Assembly: GCA_964615375.1 (NCBI GenBank)
Contig: CAZTOW010000016.1
Location: 62,001-126,000, forward strand
Direction of reading: 5' to 3'
Origin: CAZKWG01 sp964615375
Lineage (GTDB): Bacteria; Myxococcota_A; UBA796; CAZKWG01
DNA: 64,000 nucleotides
The notes under the pieces were generated by a model. It saw only the letters and a program-made list of their open reading frames with translations. It was not told where the DNA came from and searched no databases. Shown one piece after another: positions 1-7,928 of this stretch. The position numbers were made by a program, and so were the translations under genes. Every line of letters begins with the position of its first letter. Positions within the stretch are counted from its first letter, which is position 1.

Positions 1-174
1 CTCCCCCTCACCCTCCAGATCCAGCGGCGCGCCGTCCGAGAGGTCGAGCATCGCATGCGGCGGGCCGCCAGCGCTCTCCGAGTCCACGGAGACATATTCA
101 GTGGCCTCCGCGCGCAGACACACGCCGACAACCCCGATGGGGACGATCAGCACGAGGATGTTGCGCGCCTGCAT
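1..174 (-). CDS. exported hypothetical protein, N-terminal part (gene runs off the left edge)
   Basis: The minus strand is open from an ATG at 174 to the window edge, giving 58 codons with no stop. The N-terminus MQARNILVLIVPIGVVGV is a short basic start followed by a hydrophobic stretch, then an acidic/polar region (EATEYVSVDSESAGGP), as in an exported protein. Codons are G/C-ending like the neighbours. A purine-rich GATGAG precedes the start, a weak ribosome site. No domain is visible in the part present, so no function is offered. The AT-richer tract at 300-430 lies upstream and could hold its promoter. Confidence 0.5.
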   Translation of the reverse strand, partial: MQARNILVLIVPIGVVGVCLRAEATEYVSVDSESAGGPPHAMLDLSDGAPLDLEGEGE

Positions 175-434
175 CTCATCATCATAGCGCGCGCGGCCTG
201 TCCCGGATTGATGTTCAGTTTGCTCCGCGAATGTGGCGCCAGCGCGCCGGGCTTTGGCTCAGCCCCGCGCACGGCCCCCTGATTTCTTCCCAGGCCCCCC
301 TCGTTTTTTTCACATCTGCAACATTTATATAACTGATTGATTTTATTGATAGTTTCGCGAGATTCTGGCTCTCTGCAGAGTGTCTAGGCGATATCGTTTC
401 AGCGACCCGAAAAATCCCGCTACATACTCGGAAC
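175..434. other. non-coding, AT-richer intergenic stretch
   Basis: This interval holds no convincing gene. Positions 296-370 include a T-run and a markedly AT-rich tract (around 320-350), unlike the surrounding DNA, so it probably contains promoter sequence for the leftward gene starting at 174 and possibly the small rightward ORF at 435. I could not pick a convincing -35/-10 pair. Confidence 0.35.
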
Positions 435-668
435 ATGAGGCGCCTCTCTCTGGGCCCGCGCCTCATCGGGCTGGGGCCTCGCGTCGGTTGGTTCCGAGCG
501 GGGGCTGAGGGGTCTGTTTTCGCCGGGCTCGGAGACGCCACGAGGTACCACATGGGCATCCGCTCCAACGTGCAGGCTGGAACCTTCGTCACGAGTCCTC
601 TGGGGCGCTCGGTGCCCATGGCGATCTCCTACGAGCCCATTCGCTACAAGCCCGGGTTCCGGTACTGA
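435..668 (+). CDS. small hypothetical protein (doubtful)
   Basis: This is an open frame of 77 codons from an ATG at 435 to a TGA at 666-668. The protein is basic, with a tyrosine/proline-rich C-terminus (SYEPIRYKPGFRY) that reads like real protein, but there is no signal peptide, recognisable domain or clear ribosome site. Third positions are somewhat less GC-biased than in neighbouring genes, so it may be a chance ORF, a remnant of a larger gene, or a recently acquired small gene. The TPR-methyltransferase begins 58 bp downstream on the same strand. Confidence 0.3.
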   Translation: MRRLSLGPRLIGLGPRVGWFRAGAEGSVFAGLGDATRYHMGIRSNVQAGTFVTSPLGRSVPMAISYEPIRYKPGFRY

Positions 669-726
669 GCGCCCGACCGCGTCGCGGCCTCGGGCGGACG
701 AGCGCGGATCCGGCTACGCTGGGAGG

Positions 727-2997
727 ATGCCAGGACCCGGGCTCGACACGAGGCTTCAGGCGCAGATGAGCGAGGCTGTCGCCCTCCATCGGGGAGGGCG
801 ATTGCTGGACGCCGCGCGCGCTTATGGCGCCGTGTTGGCGCTCGACCCGGATCACGCGGACGCGCTCCAGCTCCTGGGGCTCGTGCGTCATCGCCTGGGG
901 GAGCCCGCCGACGCGCTCGCGCTGCTGGACCGCGCGGTGAGGCTCGACCCTGAGCTGGCGGCGGCCTGGTCCAACCGCGCCCTCGTCCTCCGGGCCCTGA
1001 ACCGCACCCCCGAGGCCGCGCAGAGCCTGGAGCGGGCGCTGGCCCTCCGACCGGATCTCACCGAGGCCTGGCTGAACCTCGCGCGGGCGCGGGCAGCCCT
1101 GGGCGAGCGCGAGGCGGCCATCGGGGCGGCGCGCGAGGCGGCGCGACGGTCCCCCGAGGGAGCCCGCCTGCTGGGCGCCCTCCTGGCGGAGGCGGGTCAG
1201 TGGGCCGAGGCCGCCGAGGTGCTGGAGCCCGCCCTGCGCGCCGGACCGGCCGACGCCCGCGCCTGGGCCATGGTCGCCCGCTGCCGCGAGGAGGCCGGGC
1301 AGCCGGAGGCGGCGATCCGAGCCTGGCGCGCGGCCCTGGAGGCCCCGGGGGCGGGCCCGGAGCTGGCGGCCCTGCTGGGCGGGCTCCTGCTGCGCGAGGG
1401 CCGGGCCGAGGACGCGCTCCCCCACCTCGCCCGCGCCGCCCGGGAGCTCCCCGCCGATCCCCGCTGCGCGCTCGCCCTGGCCGACGCCGTCTCTCTGATC
1501 GCGGACCCGAGCCTCGTCCCCGAGGAGGCCCTGCTGGACCTGCTCGCCCGCGAGGGCCTGGATCACCAGCGCCTGGAGCGCGCCGTGCGCGGGAGGCTCG
1601 CCCCGGTGGCCGCGCCCCTGCTGGAGGAGACCCGGGACGAGGAGGCGGAGGCGCGCGCCGCCGAGCTCCTGGCCGCGAGCCCGCTCTTCCTCCGGGCCCT
1701 CGGGCGCATGCAGCTCCAGCACCCGGCCTGGGAGCGCGCCCTCCAGGCCCTCTCCACCCTCGCCCTGCGCCGCGCCGCCTTGGGCGCTCCCCTCCCCCGC
1801 GCCCTCGTCGAGGGGCTGGCCGCCCACGCCTGGAACACCGAGCATGCCGCCAGCACCCCCGAGAACGAGGCCCTCGCCGACGCGCTGGTCGGCGCCCTCC
1901 CCCCGGATCCCGCGGGCTGGCCGGCGCTCGCCTGGGACCGGCTCGCCGCCGCGCTGACCGCCCTGCCGCTGGAGGCCCTGCCCGCGCTCACGCTGGACGG
2001 CCCCGGCTGGGAGGATCGACCGCTCTCCGATCTCGTCCGCCAGCAGCGCGTCGAGCCCGCGCGGGAGCGGGCCCTGCGCACAGGCGTCCCCGACCTCTGC
2101 GCCAGCGAGGACCCCACCAGCGTCGCGGTCCGCGCCATGTACGAGGAGAACCCCTACCCGCGCCTGGTCGGCCTGCACCGCCGCCCCCCCACCCCGCTGG
2201 GCGCCCACCTGCGGGCCACCCTGCGCCGCCCCGAGCTGCGCTTCCCCTGGGAGGGCCAGGCGCTGGACGTGCTCGTGGCCGGCTGCGGGACCGGGCAGCA
2301 TGCGCTGACCACCGCCACGCGCACCGCCGACGCGCGCGTGCTGGCCGTGGACCTGAGCCTGGCCAGCCTGGGCCGCGCCGCCCGCCTGGCCGAGCGCCAC
2401 GGCGTGACGAACCTGCGCTTCGCCCGCGCCGACATCCTCGGACTGGGCGCGCTGCGCGAGCGCTTCCACGTCATCGAGAGCGTGGGCGTGCTGCACCACC
2501 TCGACGACCCCGCCGCCGGGCTCGCCGTCCTGCGCCAGCTCCTGCTGCCGGAGGGCGTGATGCAGATCGGCCTCTACAGCGAGCGTGGCCGCGCCGAGGT
2601 CGTGGCGGCGCGGGAGCTCATCGCCGAGCGGGGCTGGGCGTCCACGCCCGAGGGCCTGCGAGAGGCTCGCCGGGCCCTGCTGGCGCTCCCCGAGGATCAC
2701 CCCGCCCGCCCGGTCGTCTGGTCCCCCGACTTCTACAGCCTCAGCGGGCTCCGCGACCTGCTCTTCCACGTCTGCGAGCGCCGCTTCTCTCCTCGCTCCC
2801 TCGGGGACCTGCTCGACCGGCTCGACCTCGAGCTGCTCGGCTTCCAGCACGCCCGGCCCGAGCACGGCCGCCTCTACCGCGAGCGCTTCACCCAGGACCC
2901 CGCCGCCACCGACCTGGGCAACTGGGAGAAGCTCGAAGACGAGCACCCGCGCCTGTTCAGCGGGATGCTCGTCTTCTGGTGTCGTCCGCGCCACTAG
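727..2997 (+). CDS. TPR-repeat protein with C-terminal SAM-dependent methyltransferase domain
   Basis: The 756-residue protein has two parts. Roughly residues 10-250 are tandem TPR helices with the usual A-x-x-A-L-x-P periodicity (LALDPDHADAL, RLDPELAAAW, ALRPDLTEAW). After a helical linker, a class I methyltransferase domain follows a YEENPYPR segment. Its motif I is VAGCGTGQH, the acidic end of strand 2 is AVDLS, and ESVGVLHHLDDP is the motif IV region. TPR-methyltransferase fusions of this type are common in proteobacteria, but their substrates are mostly unknown. No signal peptide is seen, so it is probably cytoplasmic. The start is the first ATG of the frame and the stop overlaps the convergent gene by 4 bp. 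Confidence 0.85.
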   Translation: MPGPGLDTRLQAQMSEAVALHRGGRLLDAARAYGAVLALDPDHADALQLLGLVRHRLGEPADALALLDRAVRLDPELAAAWSNRALVLRALNRTPEAAQSLERALALRPDLTEAWLNLARARAALGEREAAIGAAREAARRSPEGARLLGALLAEAGQWAEAAEVLEPALRAGPADARAWAMVARCREEAGQPEAAIRAWRAALEAPGAGPELAALLGGLLLREGRAEDALPHLARAARELPADPRCALALADAVSLIADPSLVPEEALLDLLAREGLDHQRLERAVRGRLAPVAAPLLEETRDEEAEARAAELLAASPLFLRALGRMQLQHPAWERALQALSTLALRRAALGAPLPRALVEGLAAHAWNTEHAASTPENEALADALVGALPPDPAGWPALAWDRLAAALTALPLEALPALTLDGPGWEDRPLSDLVRQQRVEPARERALRTGVPDLCASEDPTSVAVRAMYEENPYPRLVGLHRRPPTPLGAHLRATLRRPELRFPWEGQALDVLVAGCGTGQHALTTATRTADARVLAVDLSLASLGRAARLAERHGVTNLRFARADILGLGALRERFHVIESVGVLHHLDDPAAGLAVLRQLLLPEGVMQIGLYSERGRAEVVAARELIAERGWASTPEGLREARRALLALPEDHPARPVVWSPDFYSLSGLRDLLFHVCERRFSPRSLGDLLDRLDLELLGFQHARPEHGRLYRERFTQDPAATDLGNWEKLEDEHPRLFSGMLVFWCRPRH

Positions 2998-4250
2998 TAG
3001 GGGCGCTGGTGCTCCGTGTGGCCGCGGTCGTCGTGGTGACCGGCGTGGGCCACCGGCTCGCCCTTGCCCCAGCTCAGCGAGCTCGTGGTGAAGGGGTCCA
3101 CCACCAGCCCGGTGTCCAGCACCACGCGGCCGGAGACGTCGCGGATCTGGACGCGGTGGCGGCCGAGGCTCAGCAGGACCCGGGCGCTCTCGCGGGGGGC
3201 GACGCTGAGGGTGCGGACGCCGTCCACGTACACGCTCACCGGCCGGTTGTCGGCGTTGACGATGGCGACCAGGCCGTCGCGGGGCGTGGGCACCGTCACC
3301 GCGCTGACGTCGTAGGGGCGGACCTCGGCGCTGAGGCGGGCCAGGGGCTCACCCGTGGCGCGGCGCAGCTCGAGGGAGGCGTGGCCGACGGGGAGGTCCA
3401 GGAGGCGGGCCTGGCTGCGGGCGGCGACGGTGGTGACGCGACCGCGGCTGTCCTGGACGAGCACCGGCATGGGCAGCGGGTTCTGGACGAGGAGGTCACC
3501 GGTCTTGGGGGCCTCGGCGCGCCAGATGATGTCCTGGTAGGGGCCCACCGCCAGCGAGGTGGAGGCGAGCGCCCGGCCGTTGTCCACCAGCGAGAGGCTC
3601 ACGCGGCCGAGCATCGTGGGGGCCTCGACGGAGGCGCCGGAGGGGACGCGCATCATCGAGCGGCCGTCCACCACCAGGGTCGCGTCGCGGCCGGTGCGGT
3701 TGTCCACGCGCACCAGGCCCTCATCGACCGGGGCGAGGCGGATGAGCTGATGGTCGCCGCCGCGCAGCGCCACCTGCTGGGTGAGCAGGACGCGGTCGCG
3801 GCCGAGCTGGCGGTAGGTGACGCTCACGGCGTGCTGGCCGGGGCGCAGCGAGAGCACCCGCGCCTCGCCGCTGGCCAGCTCGAGGGAGCTCGAGCCGTTC
3901 ACGCTCACGCGCACCGTGGTGCCCGCGCCGTTGCGGAGCTCCAGCGCGGCCTTGGACGGCGGGATCACGATGGTGTAGACCGCGCCCGCGCCCAGCACCA
4001 CGCGGGTCTGCTGCACCACCTCGCCGGAGCGGTTGTCGCGCACGCTCACGTCGTGCGCGCCGGTCTTCAGCCGGAAGGCCAGCTCGGCCGAGGACGGGAC
4101 CACCCCCAGCCGGCCGCCGTCCACCGCGACGATCATCTCGCTGTCGCGCTGGTTGTGGACGACCAGGGTGCCGCGCGCGCCGGAGGCGCTCGCGCTGAGG
4201 GGGAAGAGGGAGAGGACGGCGAGGAGGAACAGGGACAGCAGGTTTCGCAT
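2994..4250 (-). CDS. exported protein of five tandem ~75-residue beta repeats with a His-rich tail
   Basis: The 418-residue protein starts at an ATG preceded by GGAG and has a clear signal peptide (LLSLFLLAVLSLFPLSASA). The rest is five diverged copies of one beta-rich unit beginning near residues 27, 101, 178, 251 and 326 (openings GTLVV, AALEL, GLVRV, GDLLV, GLVAI). Each has a central VDG/VNG-type turn and a G-x-H-x-V/L-x-V/L strand, resembling PEGA-like or Ig-like sandwich domains. Residues 402-415 hold six histidines with aspartates and could bind metal. It is divergently transcribed from murJ across 91 bp. The function is unknown; a periplasmic or surface structural role is inferred. The stop overlaps the end of the convergent TPR-methyltransferase. 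Confidence 0.75.
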   Translation of the reverse strand: MRNLLSLFLLAVLSLFPLSASASGARGTLVVHNQRDSEMIVAVDGGRLGVVPSSAELAFRLKTGAHDVSVRDNRSGEVVQQTRVVLGAGAVYTIVIPPSKAALELRNGAGTTVRVSVNGSSSLELASGEARVLSLRPGQHAVSVTYRQLGRDRVLLTQQVALRGGDHQLIRLAPVDEGLVRVDNRTGRDATLVVDGRSMMRVPSGASVEAPTMLGRVSLSLVDNGRALASTSLAVGPYQDIIWRAEAPKTGDLLVQNPLPMPVLVQDSRGRVTTVAARSQARLLDLPVGHASLELRRATGEPLARLSAEVRPYDVSAVTVPTPRDGLVAIVNADNRPVSVYVDGVRTLSVAPRESARVLLSLGRHRVQIRDVSGRVVLDTGLVVDPFTTSSLSWGKGEPVAHAGHHDDRGHTEHQRPY

Positions 4251-4341
4251 GGTCGGCTCCTGTGCCCATCCGACGCAGCGCCCCCCGCCCGTATTCGATC
4301 CAGCTTGCGAATCGGCGCGGGGCCGGTCAGGATGACGGCCG

Positions 4342-5961
4342 ATGCAGGCCCCGGATCCCCGCCCCGAAGCTCCGCCCCCGCGCCCGCCCGGCGCCGGGCC
4401 TGGCGGCGTGGGGAGGGCGGCGGCGCTGGCGGGGGTGGCCTCGCTCTTCGGGAGGCTGTCGGGGCTGGCGCGGGACGCCTTCTTCGCCTCCACCTTCGGG
4501 GCGGGCCCGGCGGCGGACGCCTTCTTCGTGGCCTTCCGCGTGCCGAACCTGCTGCGCGAGCTGCTGGTGGAGGGCACGCTGGTCAACGTGAGCGTGCCCC
4601 TGCTCTCCGAAGCGGAGGCGAAGGAGGGCCGGCAGGCGATGTGGGCCCTGGCCAACGCGCTGCTGGGGGCCCTGCTGGTGATCCTGGGGGCGGTGACGCT
4701 GGCCTTCGTGCTGGGCGCGCGCCCGCTGGTGCTGCTGATCGCGGCGGGCTTCGCCGAGGATCCCGCGAAGCTGGACCTGTCGGTGTGGCTGGCCCGCCTC
4801 CTGGTCCCGCTGCTGGCATGCATGTCGGTGGCCAGCCTGTTCAGCGCGATGCTCAACGTTCGGGGCCGCTTCTTCCTGCCTGCGCTGGCGCCGGCCACGC
4901 TGAACGTGGCGGGGATCCTGGCCTGCGTCTTCGCCGAGGACTGGGAGCGGATCACGGGGACGCCGGCCATCGGGGGGATGGCGGTGGCGACGACGCTGTC
5001 GGGGCTGCTGACGGCCCTGGTGCAGCTCCCGGCGCTGCGCCGCGAGGGCTTCCGGCTGCGGCCTCACCTGCGGGGTCACCCGGCGCTCGGCCGCGCGCTG
5101 AAGTTCGGGAGCGCGGCGCTGCTGGCCATCGCGGCGGTGCAGCTCAACCTGATCGTGGAGACGCAGCTCGCCAGCCGCTTCGGGGACGGGCCGGTGAGCT
5201 GGCTCACGCTGGGCTTCCGGCTGGTGCAGCTCCCGCTCTCGGTGGTGGCGGGCAGCGTGGCGGTGGCCGGGCTCGCGCAGGTGAGCGGCGCGCTGGCCCG
5301 GGAGGATCGGGCGGGGGCCCGGGACGGGCTGGCGCGGACGCTCTCGCTGAACATCTTCCTGGTGGCGCCGATGGCGGTGGGCATGGGGCTGGTGGCCGAG
5401 CCGCTGGTCCGCCTCTTCTTCGAGCGCGGGGCCTTCGGGCCGGAGGACACGCTGGCCACGGCGGCGGTGATGCGCATGTACGCCCTGGCGGTGCTGGGCA
5501 TCTGCCTGCACCGCGTGGTGGTGCCGCTCTTCTTCGCGCTGGGCGACCCCTACCTGCCGATGCGGCTCTCGCTGGCGGGCATGGCGCTCAAGCTGCCGGT
5601 GGCGCTGGCATGCACCGACCTGCTGGGGCTCGGGGTGGCGGGCCTGCCGCTCAGCCACGCGATCCTGGTGAGCGCGGAGGTGGCGGGGCTGCTGTGGGTG
5701 CTGGGTCGCCGGGTGGACGGGATGCCGACCGGCTTCTGGAGACAGCAGGGGGCGGTGGGCCTGTGCTGCCTGGGGCTGGGGGTCGCGGTCTGGCTGGCGC
5801 GCCCGCTGGGAGAGCACGGCGCGCTGGGGGTCCTGGCCCTCTGCGGCCTGGGGGCGGCGGTCTACGCGGCCCTGGCGCTGGCGCTGAGGGTGCCGGAGAC
5901 GGACTTCGTGCTGAACCGCTTGCGGCGCCTGCTGCCGCCGCCACCGCCGGGTCGAGCGTGA
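4342..5961 (+). CDS. murJ: lipid II flippase MurJ (MviN family)
   Basis: MurJ flips undecaprenyl-linked lipid II across the inner membrane for peptidoglycan synthesis. The 539-residue protein has the family's usual length plus a proline-rich cytoplasmic start of about 25 residues. The signature N-terminus is clear: GRLSGLARDAFFASTFG, then a segment with AADAFFVAFRVPNLLRELL and the F-x-P-like LVNVSVPLLSEAE. About fourteen hydrophobic helices follow. The ATG at 4342 is the first in frame; an ATG slightly nearer the conserved core cannot be excluded. The stop overlaps the GTG of the following methyltransferase (GTGA), so the two are translationally coupled. Confidence 0.93.
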   Translation: MQAPDPRPEAPPPRPPGAGPGGVGRAAALAGVASLFGRLSGLARDAFFASTFGAGPAADAFFVAFRVPNLLRELLVEGTLVNVSVPLLSEAEAKEGRQAMWALANALLGALLVILGAVTLAFVLGARPLVLLIAAGFAEDPAKLDLSVWLARLLVPLLACMSVASLFSAMLNVRGRFFLPALAPATLNVAGILACVFAEDWERITGTPAIGGMAVATTLSGLLTALVQLPALRREGFRLRPHLRGHPALGRALKFGSAALLAIAAVQLNLIVETQLASRFGDGPVSWLTLGFRLVQLPLSVVAGSVAVAGLAQVSGALAREDRAGARDGLARTLSLNIFLVAPMAVGMGLVAEPLVRLFFERGAFGPEDTLATAAVMRMYALAVLGICLHRVVVPLFFALGDPYLPMRLSLAGMALKLPVALACTDLLGLGVAGLPLSHAILVSAEVAGLLWVLGRRVDGMPTGFWRQQGAVGLCCLGLGVAVWLARPLGEHGALGVLALCGLGAAVYAALALALRVPETDFVLNRLRRLLPPPPPGRA

Positions 5962-6563
5962 ACCGGGCCTTGCTCCTGGCCCTTCGCGGCCTGGCGCTGG
6001 GACGGGAGGTGGAGATCGACGGGGTCCGGCTGGTGGTGCCGCGGGGCGTGCTGGACCCGCTGCTCTTCCGCACGGGGGCCTGGTTCGCGCGGGAGGTGGC
6101 GGCGTCCGCGCGCCCGGGGGAGCGGCTCCTGGACCTGGGCTGCGGCTCGGGCGTGGTGGGGGCGCTTGCGGCGCGGCGCGGGGCGCGGGTGACGGCCAGC
6201 GACGTCGATCCTCGGGCGGTGGAGGCGGCGCGGCGCAACGGGATCGCCGACGCGCGGCGGAGCGATCTCTTCGAGGCCCTGGCGGGGGAGCGCTACGACC
6301 GGATCTGCTGGAACCCGCCTTATCTTCCGGGACCCTGGGAGAGGAGGCCCTATGGCCGGGCGCTGTACGGCGGCGCGGACCTGGGCCTGGTGCGGCGCTT
6401 CGCCGCGGAGGCCCCGGCCCACCTGCTGCCCGGCGGAGAGGTGTGGGTGGCCTGGTCCGACCGCGCGCCGCCCGCCGCCGGGGTGCTGGGGCCCGCCTTC
6501 GCGCGCCGCCGCGCGGAGCCGGTAGAGGACGAGCGCCTGGAGCTGTGGATCGCGGCGCCCTGA
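5958..6563 (+). CDS. HemK/PrmC-type N5-glutamine-like methyltransferase
   Basis: The 201-residue class I methyltransferase carries the SAM-binding motif DLGCGSGVVGALAARRGA, an acidic strand-2 end (ASDVDPRAVEAARRNG) and the NPPY catalytic tetrapeptide (CWNPPYLPG) typical of enzymes that methylate amide or amine nitrogens, such as PrmC/HemK. It lacks the N-terminal helical substrate domain of true PrmC, so it is more like the short HemK-related methyltransferases (YbiN/HemK2-like), whose target could be a release factor or another protein. The GTG start overlaps the murJ stop. The gene ends just before a strong hairpin. Confidence 0.8.
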   Translation: MNRALLLALRGLALGREVEIDGVRLVVPRGVLDPLLFRTGAWFAREVAASARPGERLLDLGCGSGVVGALAARRGARVTASDVDPRAVEAARRNGIADARRSDLFEALAGERYDRICWNPPYLPGPWERRPYGRALYGGADLGLVRRFAAEAPAHLLPGGEVWVAWSDRAPPAAGVLGPAFARRRAEPVEDERLELWIAAP

Positions 6564-6570
6564 ACGACGA

Positions 6571-6599
6571 AGCCCCGGCAGGGGACACCTGCCAGGGCT
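6571..6599. terminator. bidirectional terminator-like hairpin between convergent genes
   Basis: The arms AGCCC-c-GGCAGG and CCTGCC-a-GGGCT form an 11-bp stem with one mismatch around a 5-nt loop. It lies between the end of the methyltransferase gene (6563) and the end of the convergent tail-tube gene (6622). No T-run follows on either strand, which is common in such GC-rich genomes. Confidence 0.65.
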
Positions 6600-6621
6600 C
6601 CGAGGGGACAGGTCCGAGGCG

Positions 6622-7065
6622 CTAGGCGCGCTCGACCTTCTCCACGGCGATCTCGACCTTCTCAATGGCCATCGCCGAGCTGTCCGAGTCCATGTCCGGC
6701 ACGTACCACTTGGCCGGCCAGCCTTCGTAGAAGTTGTAGCGGCCGACCTCGGTCTGGCCGTCCTGGTCGAGGATGATGACCGAGCCGGAGCGGCGGTCGA
6801 TCTTGCCGTCCTCGATGTTCTTGCGCCACTGCCAGAGGTCGTCGGTCGCGGTGTAGCCGCGCTCGAGGACGATGTTGGCGTAGGTGGTGCGGCCGGGCTT
6901 CTTGCGCACGACCATGTCGTTGCCCTGCTTGAACTCGATGACCTCGGTCTCGGAGTCCATGCCGGAGACGCTCTTGAAGCCGCCGACGATCACCTTCGTG
7001 TCGGCGATGATGCCCTCGATCTCGAGCAGGAAGTTGTAGGCGCCAAACAGTTCTTCGGTCGGCAT
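6622..7065 (-). CDS. phage-type tail tube protein (T4 gp19-like, TIGR02241 type)
   Basis: The 147-residue protein matches the tail-tube family of contractile phage tails and extracellular contractile injection systems (Afp1/Pvc1 type). Visible features are an N-terminal YNFLLEIEG strand, the core FKSVSGMDSETEVIEFKQGND, a KKPGRTTYANIVLERG strand, the DLWQWRKNIEDG helix, SGSVIILDQDGQ, and a YEGWPAKW..PDMDS..AIEKVEIA C-terminus. Length is normal for the family. The ATG is preceded by GAGAGGA. No sheath, baseplate, spike or AAA+ gene is nearby, so it is an orphan here: either it serves an injection system encoded elsewhere or it is a domesticated remnant. It is intact and its codon use matches its surroundings. 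Confidence 0.85.
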   Translation of the reverse strand: MPTEELFGAYNFLLEIEGIIADTKVIVGGFKSVSGMDSETEVIEFKQGNDMVVRKKPGRTTYANIVLERGYTATDDLWQWRKNIEDGKIDRRSGSVIILDQDGQTEVGRYNFYEGWPAKWYVPDMDSDSSAMAIEKVEIAVEKVERA

Positions 7066-7477
7066 GTCGCGATTCCTCTCACCAGGGTTTGCACGCTACG
7101 CGGGGACGCGCGTATCGGGCGGGTTGAAGATCACTGGAGGTTGTAGAAGTTGTCGCCGCTCCAGGGACCAGACGTTGAGACACACGACAAGGAGGACATT
7201 AGCAGACGCGAGCCTCGCGGCACAAGGGGGCCGAAAAAAAAGCGGCCGTGTGCAACCCGAGCCCCAAAACCCGCCTCACACCTCCCTCCCTCCATCCCCA
7301 CCAGGCCCCACCGACCCCGCAGCTCACCCACTCCCCTCGCGCGCGACCCCCATCTCCCCGCCAAAGGCGCAAGACTGAGCCACCAACACGCCCGTCAGCC
7401 CCCAGCCCGAAAGCAGGAGCGAGGCTAGCCCCAAAGGGGGCAGGGGGCCCCCCCCCGACAAGGCGGGAGGGGGGGCA
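7066..7477. other. non-coding stretch upstream of the tail-tube gene
   Basis: About 410 bp have no credible gene. The small ORFs here are proline/arginine-rich and lack starts with ribosome sites. The composition is unusual, with long C-rich, A-containing runs on the plus strand (7245-7350) and G/C homopolymers at 7441-7475. The leftward promoter of the tail-tube gene should be near 7080-7200, but I see no clear consensus. Confidence 0.5.
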
Positions 7478-7504
7478 GGCCGGGCCCCCGAAGGGTGCCC
7501 GGCC
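7478..7504. repeat. GC-rich hairpin upstream of the tRNA-Met terminator
   Basis: GGCCGGGC (7478-7485) pairs with GCCCGGCC (7497-7504), and CCC/GGG extends the stem inside a C/T mismatch around a GAA loop. It lies next to another perfect hairpin at 7509-7538, so the leftward tRNA transcript would meet two hairpins in a row. Confidence 0.55.
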
Positions 7505-7508
7505 GAAG

Positions 7509-7538
7509 GGGGGGAACCCTCGCAGGAGGGTTCCCCCC
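7509..7538 (-). terminator. terminator hairpin downstream of tRNA-Met
   Basis: A perfect 13-bp stem (GGGGGGAACCCTC with GAGGGTTCCCCCC) closes a GCAG loop just beyond the 3' end of the leftward tRNA-Met gene at 7546. No T-run follows. Its position and stability make it the probable tRNA terminator. Confidence 0.7.
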
Positions 7539-7545
7539 TGGAAAA

Positions 7546-7622
7546 TGGTGGCTTCGACTGGATTCGAACCAGTGACACTGCGGGTATGAACCGCATGCTC
7601 TAACCAGCTGAGCTACGAAGCC
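7546..7622 (-). tRNA. tRNA-Met (CAT anticodon), probably elongator
   Basis: On the minus strand the sequence folds into a full cloverleaf: acceptor GGCTTCG/CGAAGCC, D arm GCTC...GAGC, anticodon stem TGCGG/CCGCA with loop TTCATAC (anticodon CAT), and T arm ACTGG-TTCGAAT-CCAGT. A CCA end is encoded in the DNA (7546-7548). The G1-C72 pair and the absence of the GGG/CCC anticodon stem argue against initiator tRNA. It resembles elongator Met more than tRNA-Ile2, although a CAT anticodon modified to lysidine cannot be excluded by reading alone. Confidence 0.95.
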
Positions 7623-7634
7623 GAGCGCTCAGCC

Positions 7635-7661
7635 TGTTAACCGGTCTGGCGCGGATGTCAA
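7635..7661 (-). promoter_or_regulatory. putative sigma70 promoter of tRNA-Met
   Basis: On the minus strand a perfect -35 hexamer TTGACA (7656-7661) is followed, after a 15-nt spacer, by TTAACA (7635-7640), 12 nt before the tRNA start. The -35 box overlaps the TGA stop codon of the upstream minus-strand gene (7658-7660). The short spacer and weak -10 lower confidence. Confidence 0.5.
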
Positions 7662-7921
7662 AGGCGAGCCGCGAGGAGGAGCGCCCCGCAGAGGAAGCTC
7701 CAGCCGAAGAGCAGGAGGAGGGCGGGCAGGGCGGCGCGCTCGGCCAGGTGGAGCAGGCGGCGGCGCCCCGCGTCGTCCAGCCGACCGGCGTCCCAGGCCG
7801 CGCCGTCCCCGGTCACGCGGGCGAGGGCGCCGAGCAGGGCCTCCGGGCGGGCGAGCAGCGTGAAGACCAGCAGCCCGAGCGCCACGTCCGCCGCGGACAG
7901 CAGGGCCGCCAGGACCAGCAC
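7658..7921 (-). CDS. small integral membrane protein, unknown function
   Basis: The 87-residue product has two hydrophobic segments, about residues 2-22 (LVLAALLSAADVALGLLVFTLL) and 65-87 (ALPALLLLFGWSFLCGALLL), joined by a basic/acidic loop. The GTG start lies 7 nt after the stop of the lipoprotein gene and is preceded by GGCGGGG, so it looks like the last gene of the cdsA-glycosyltransferase-PBP operon. No family is recognised. Its TGA lies inside the -35 box of the following tRNA promoter. Confidence 0.6.
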   Translation of the reverse strand: MLVLAALLSAADVALGLLVFTLLARPEALLGALARVTGDGAAWDAGRLDDAGRRRLLHLAERAALPALLLLFGWSFLCGALLLAARL

Positions 7922-7928
7922 CCCCGCC

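Noticed and set aside
589..2994. 801-codon minus-strand open frame
   Set aside because: It is antisense to the TPR-methyltransferase gene, whose domains are clear; the frame is open only because of the G/C-biased codons, and its translation is low-complexity.
1200..6563. Single 1787-codon plus-strand frame covering three genes
   Set aside because: Only its last part (5958-6563) is a real gene; the rest is out of frame with the TPR-methyltransferase and murJ and antisense to the repeat protein.
7131..7364. 77-codon minus-strand ORF upstream of the tail-tube gene
   Set aside because: Gly/Arg-rich translation, no ribosome site, lies in the expected promoter region; treated as non-coding.
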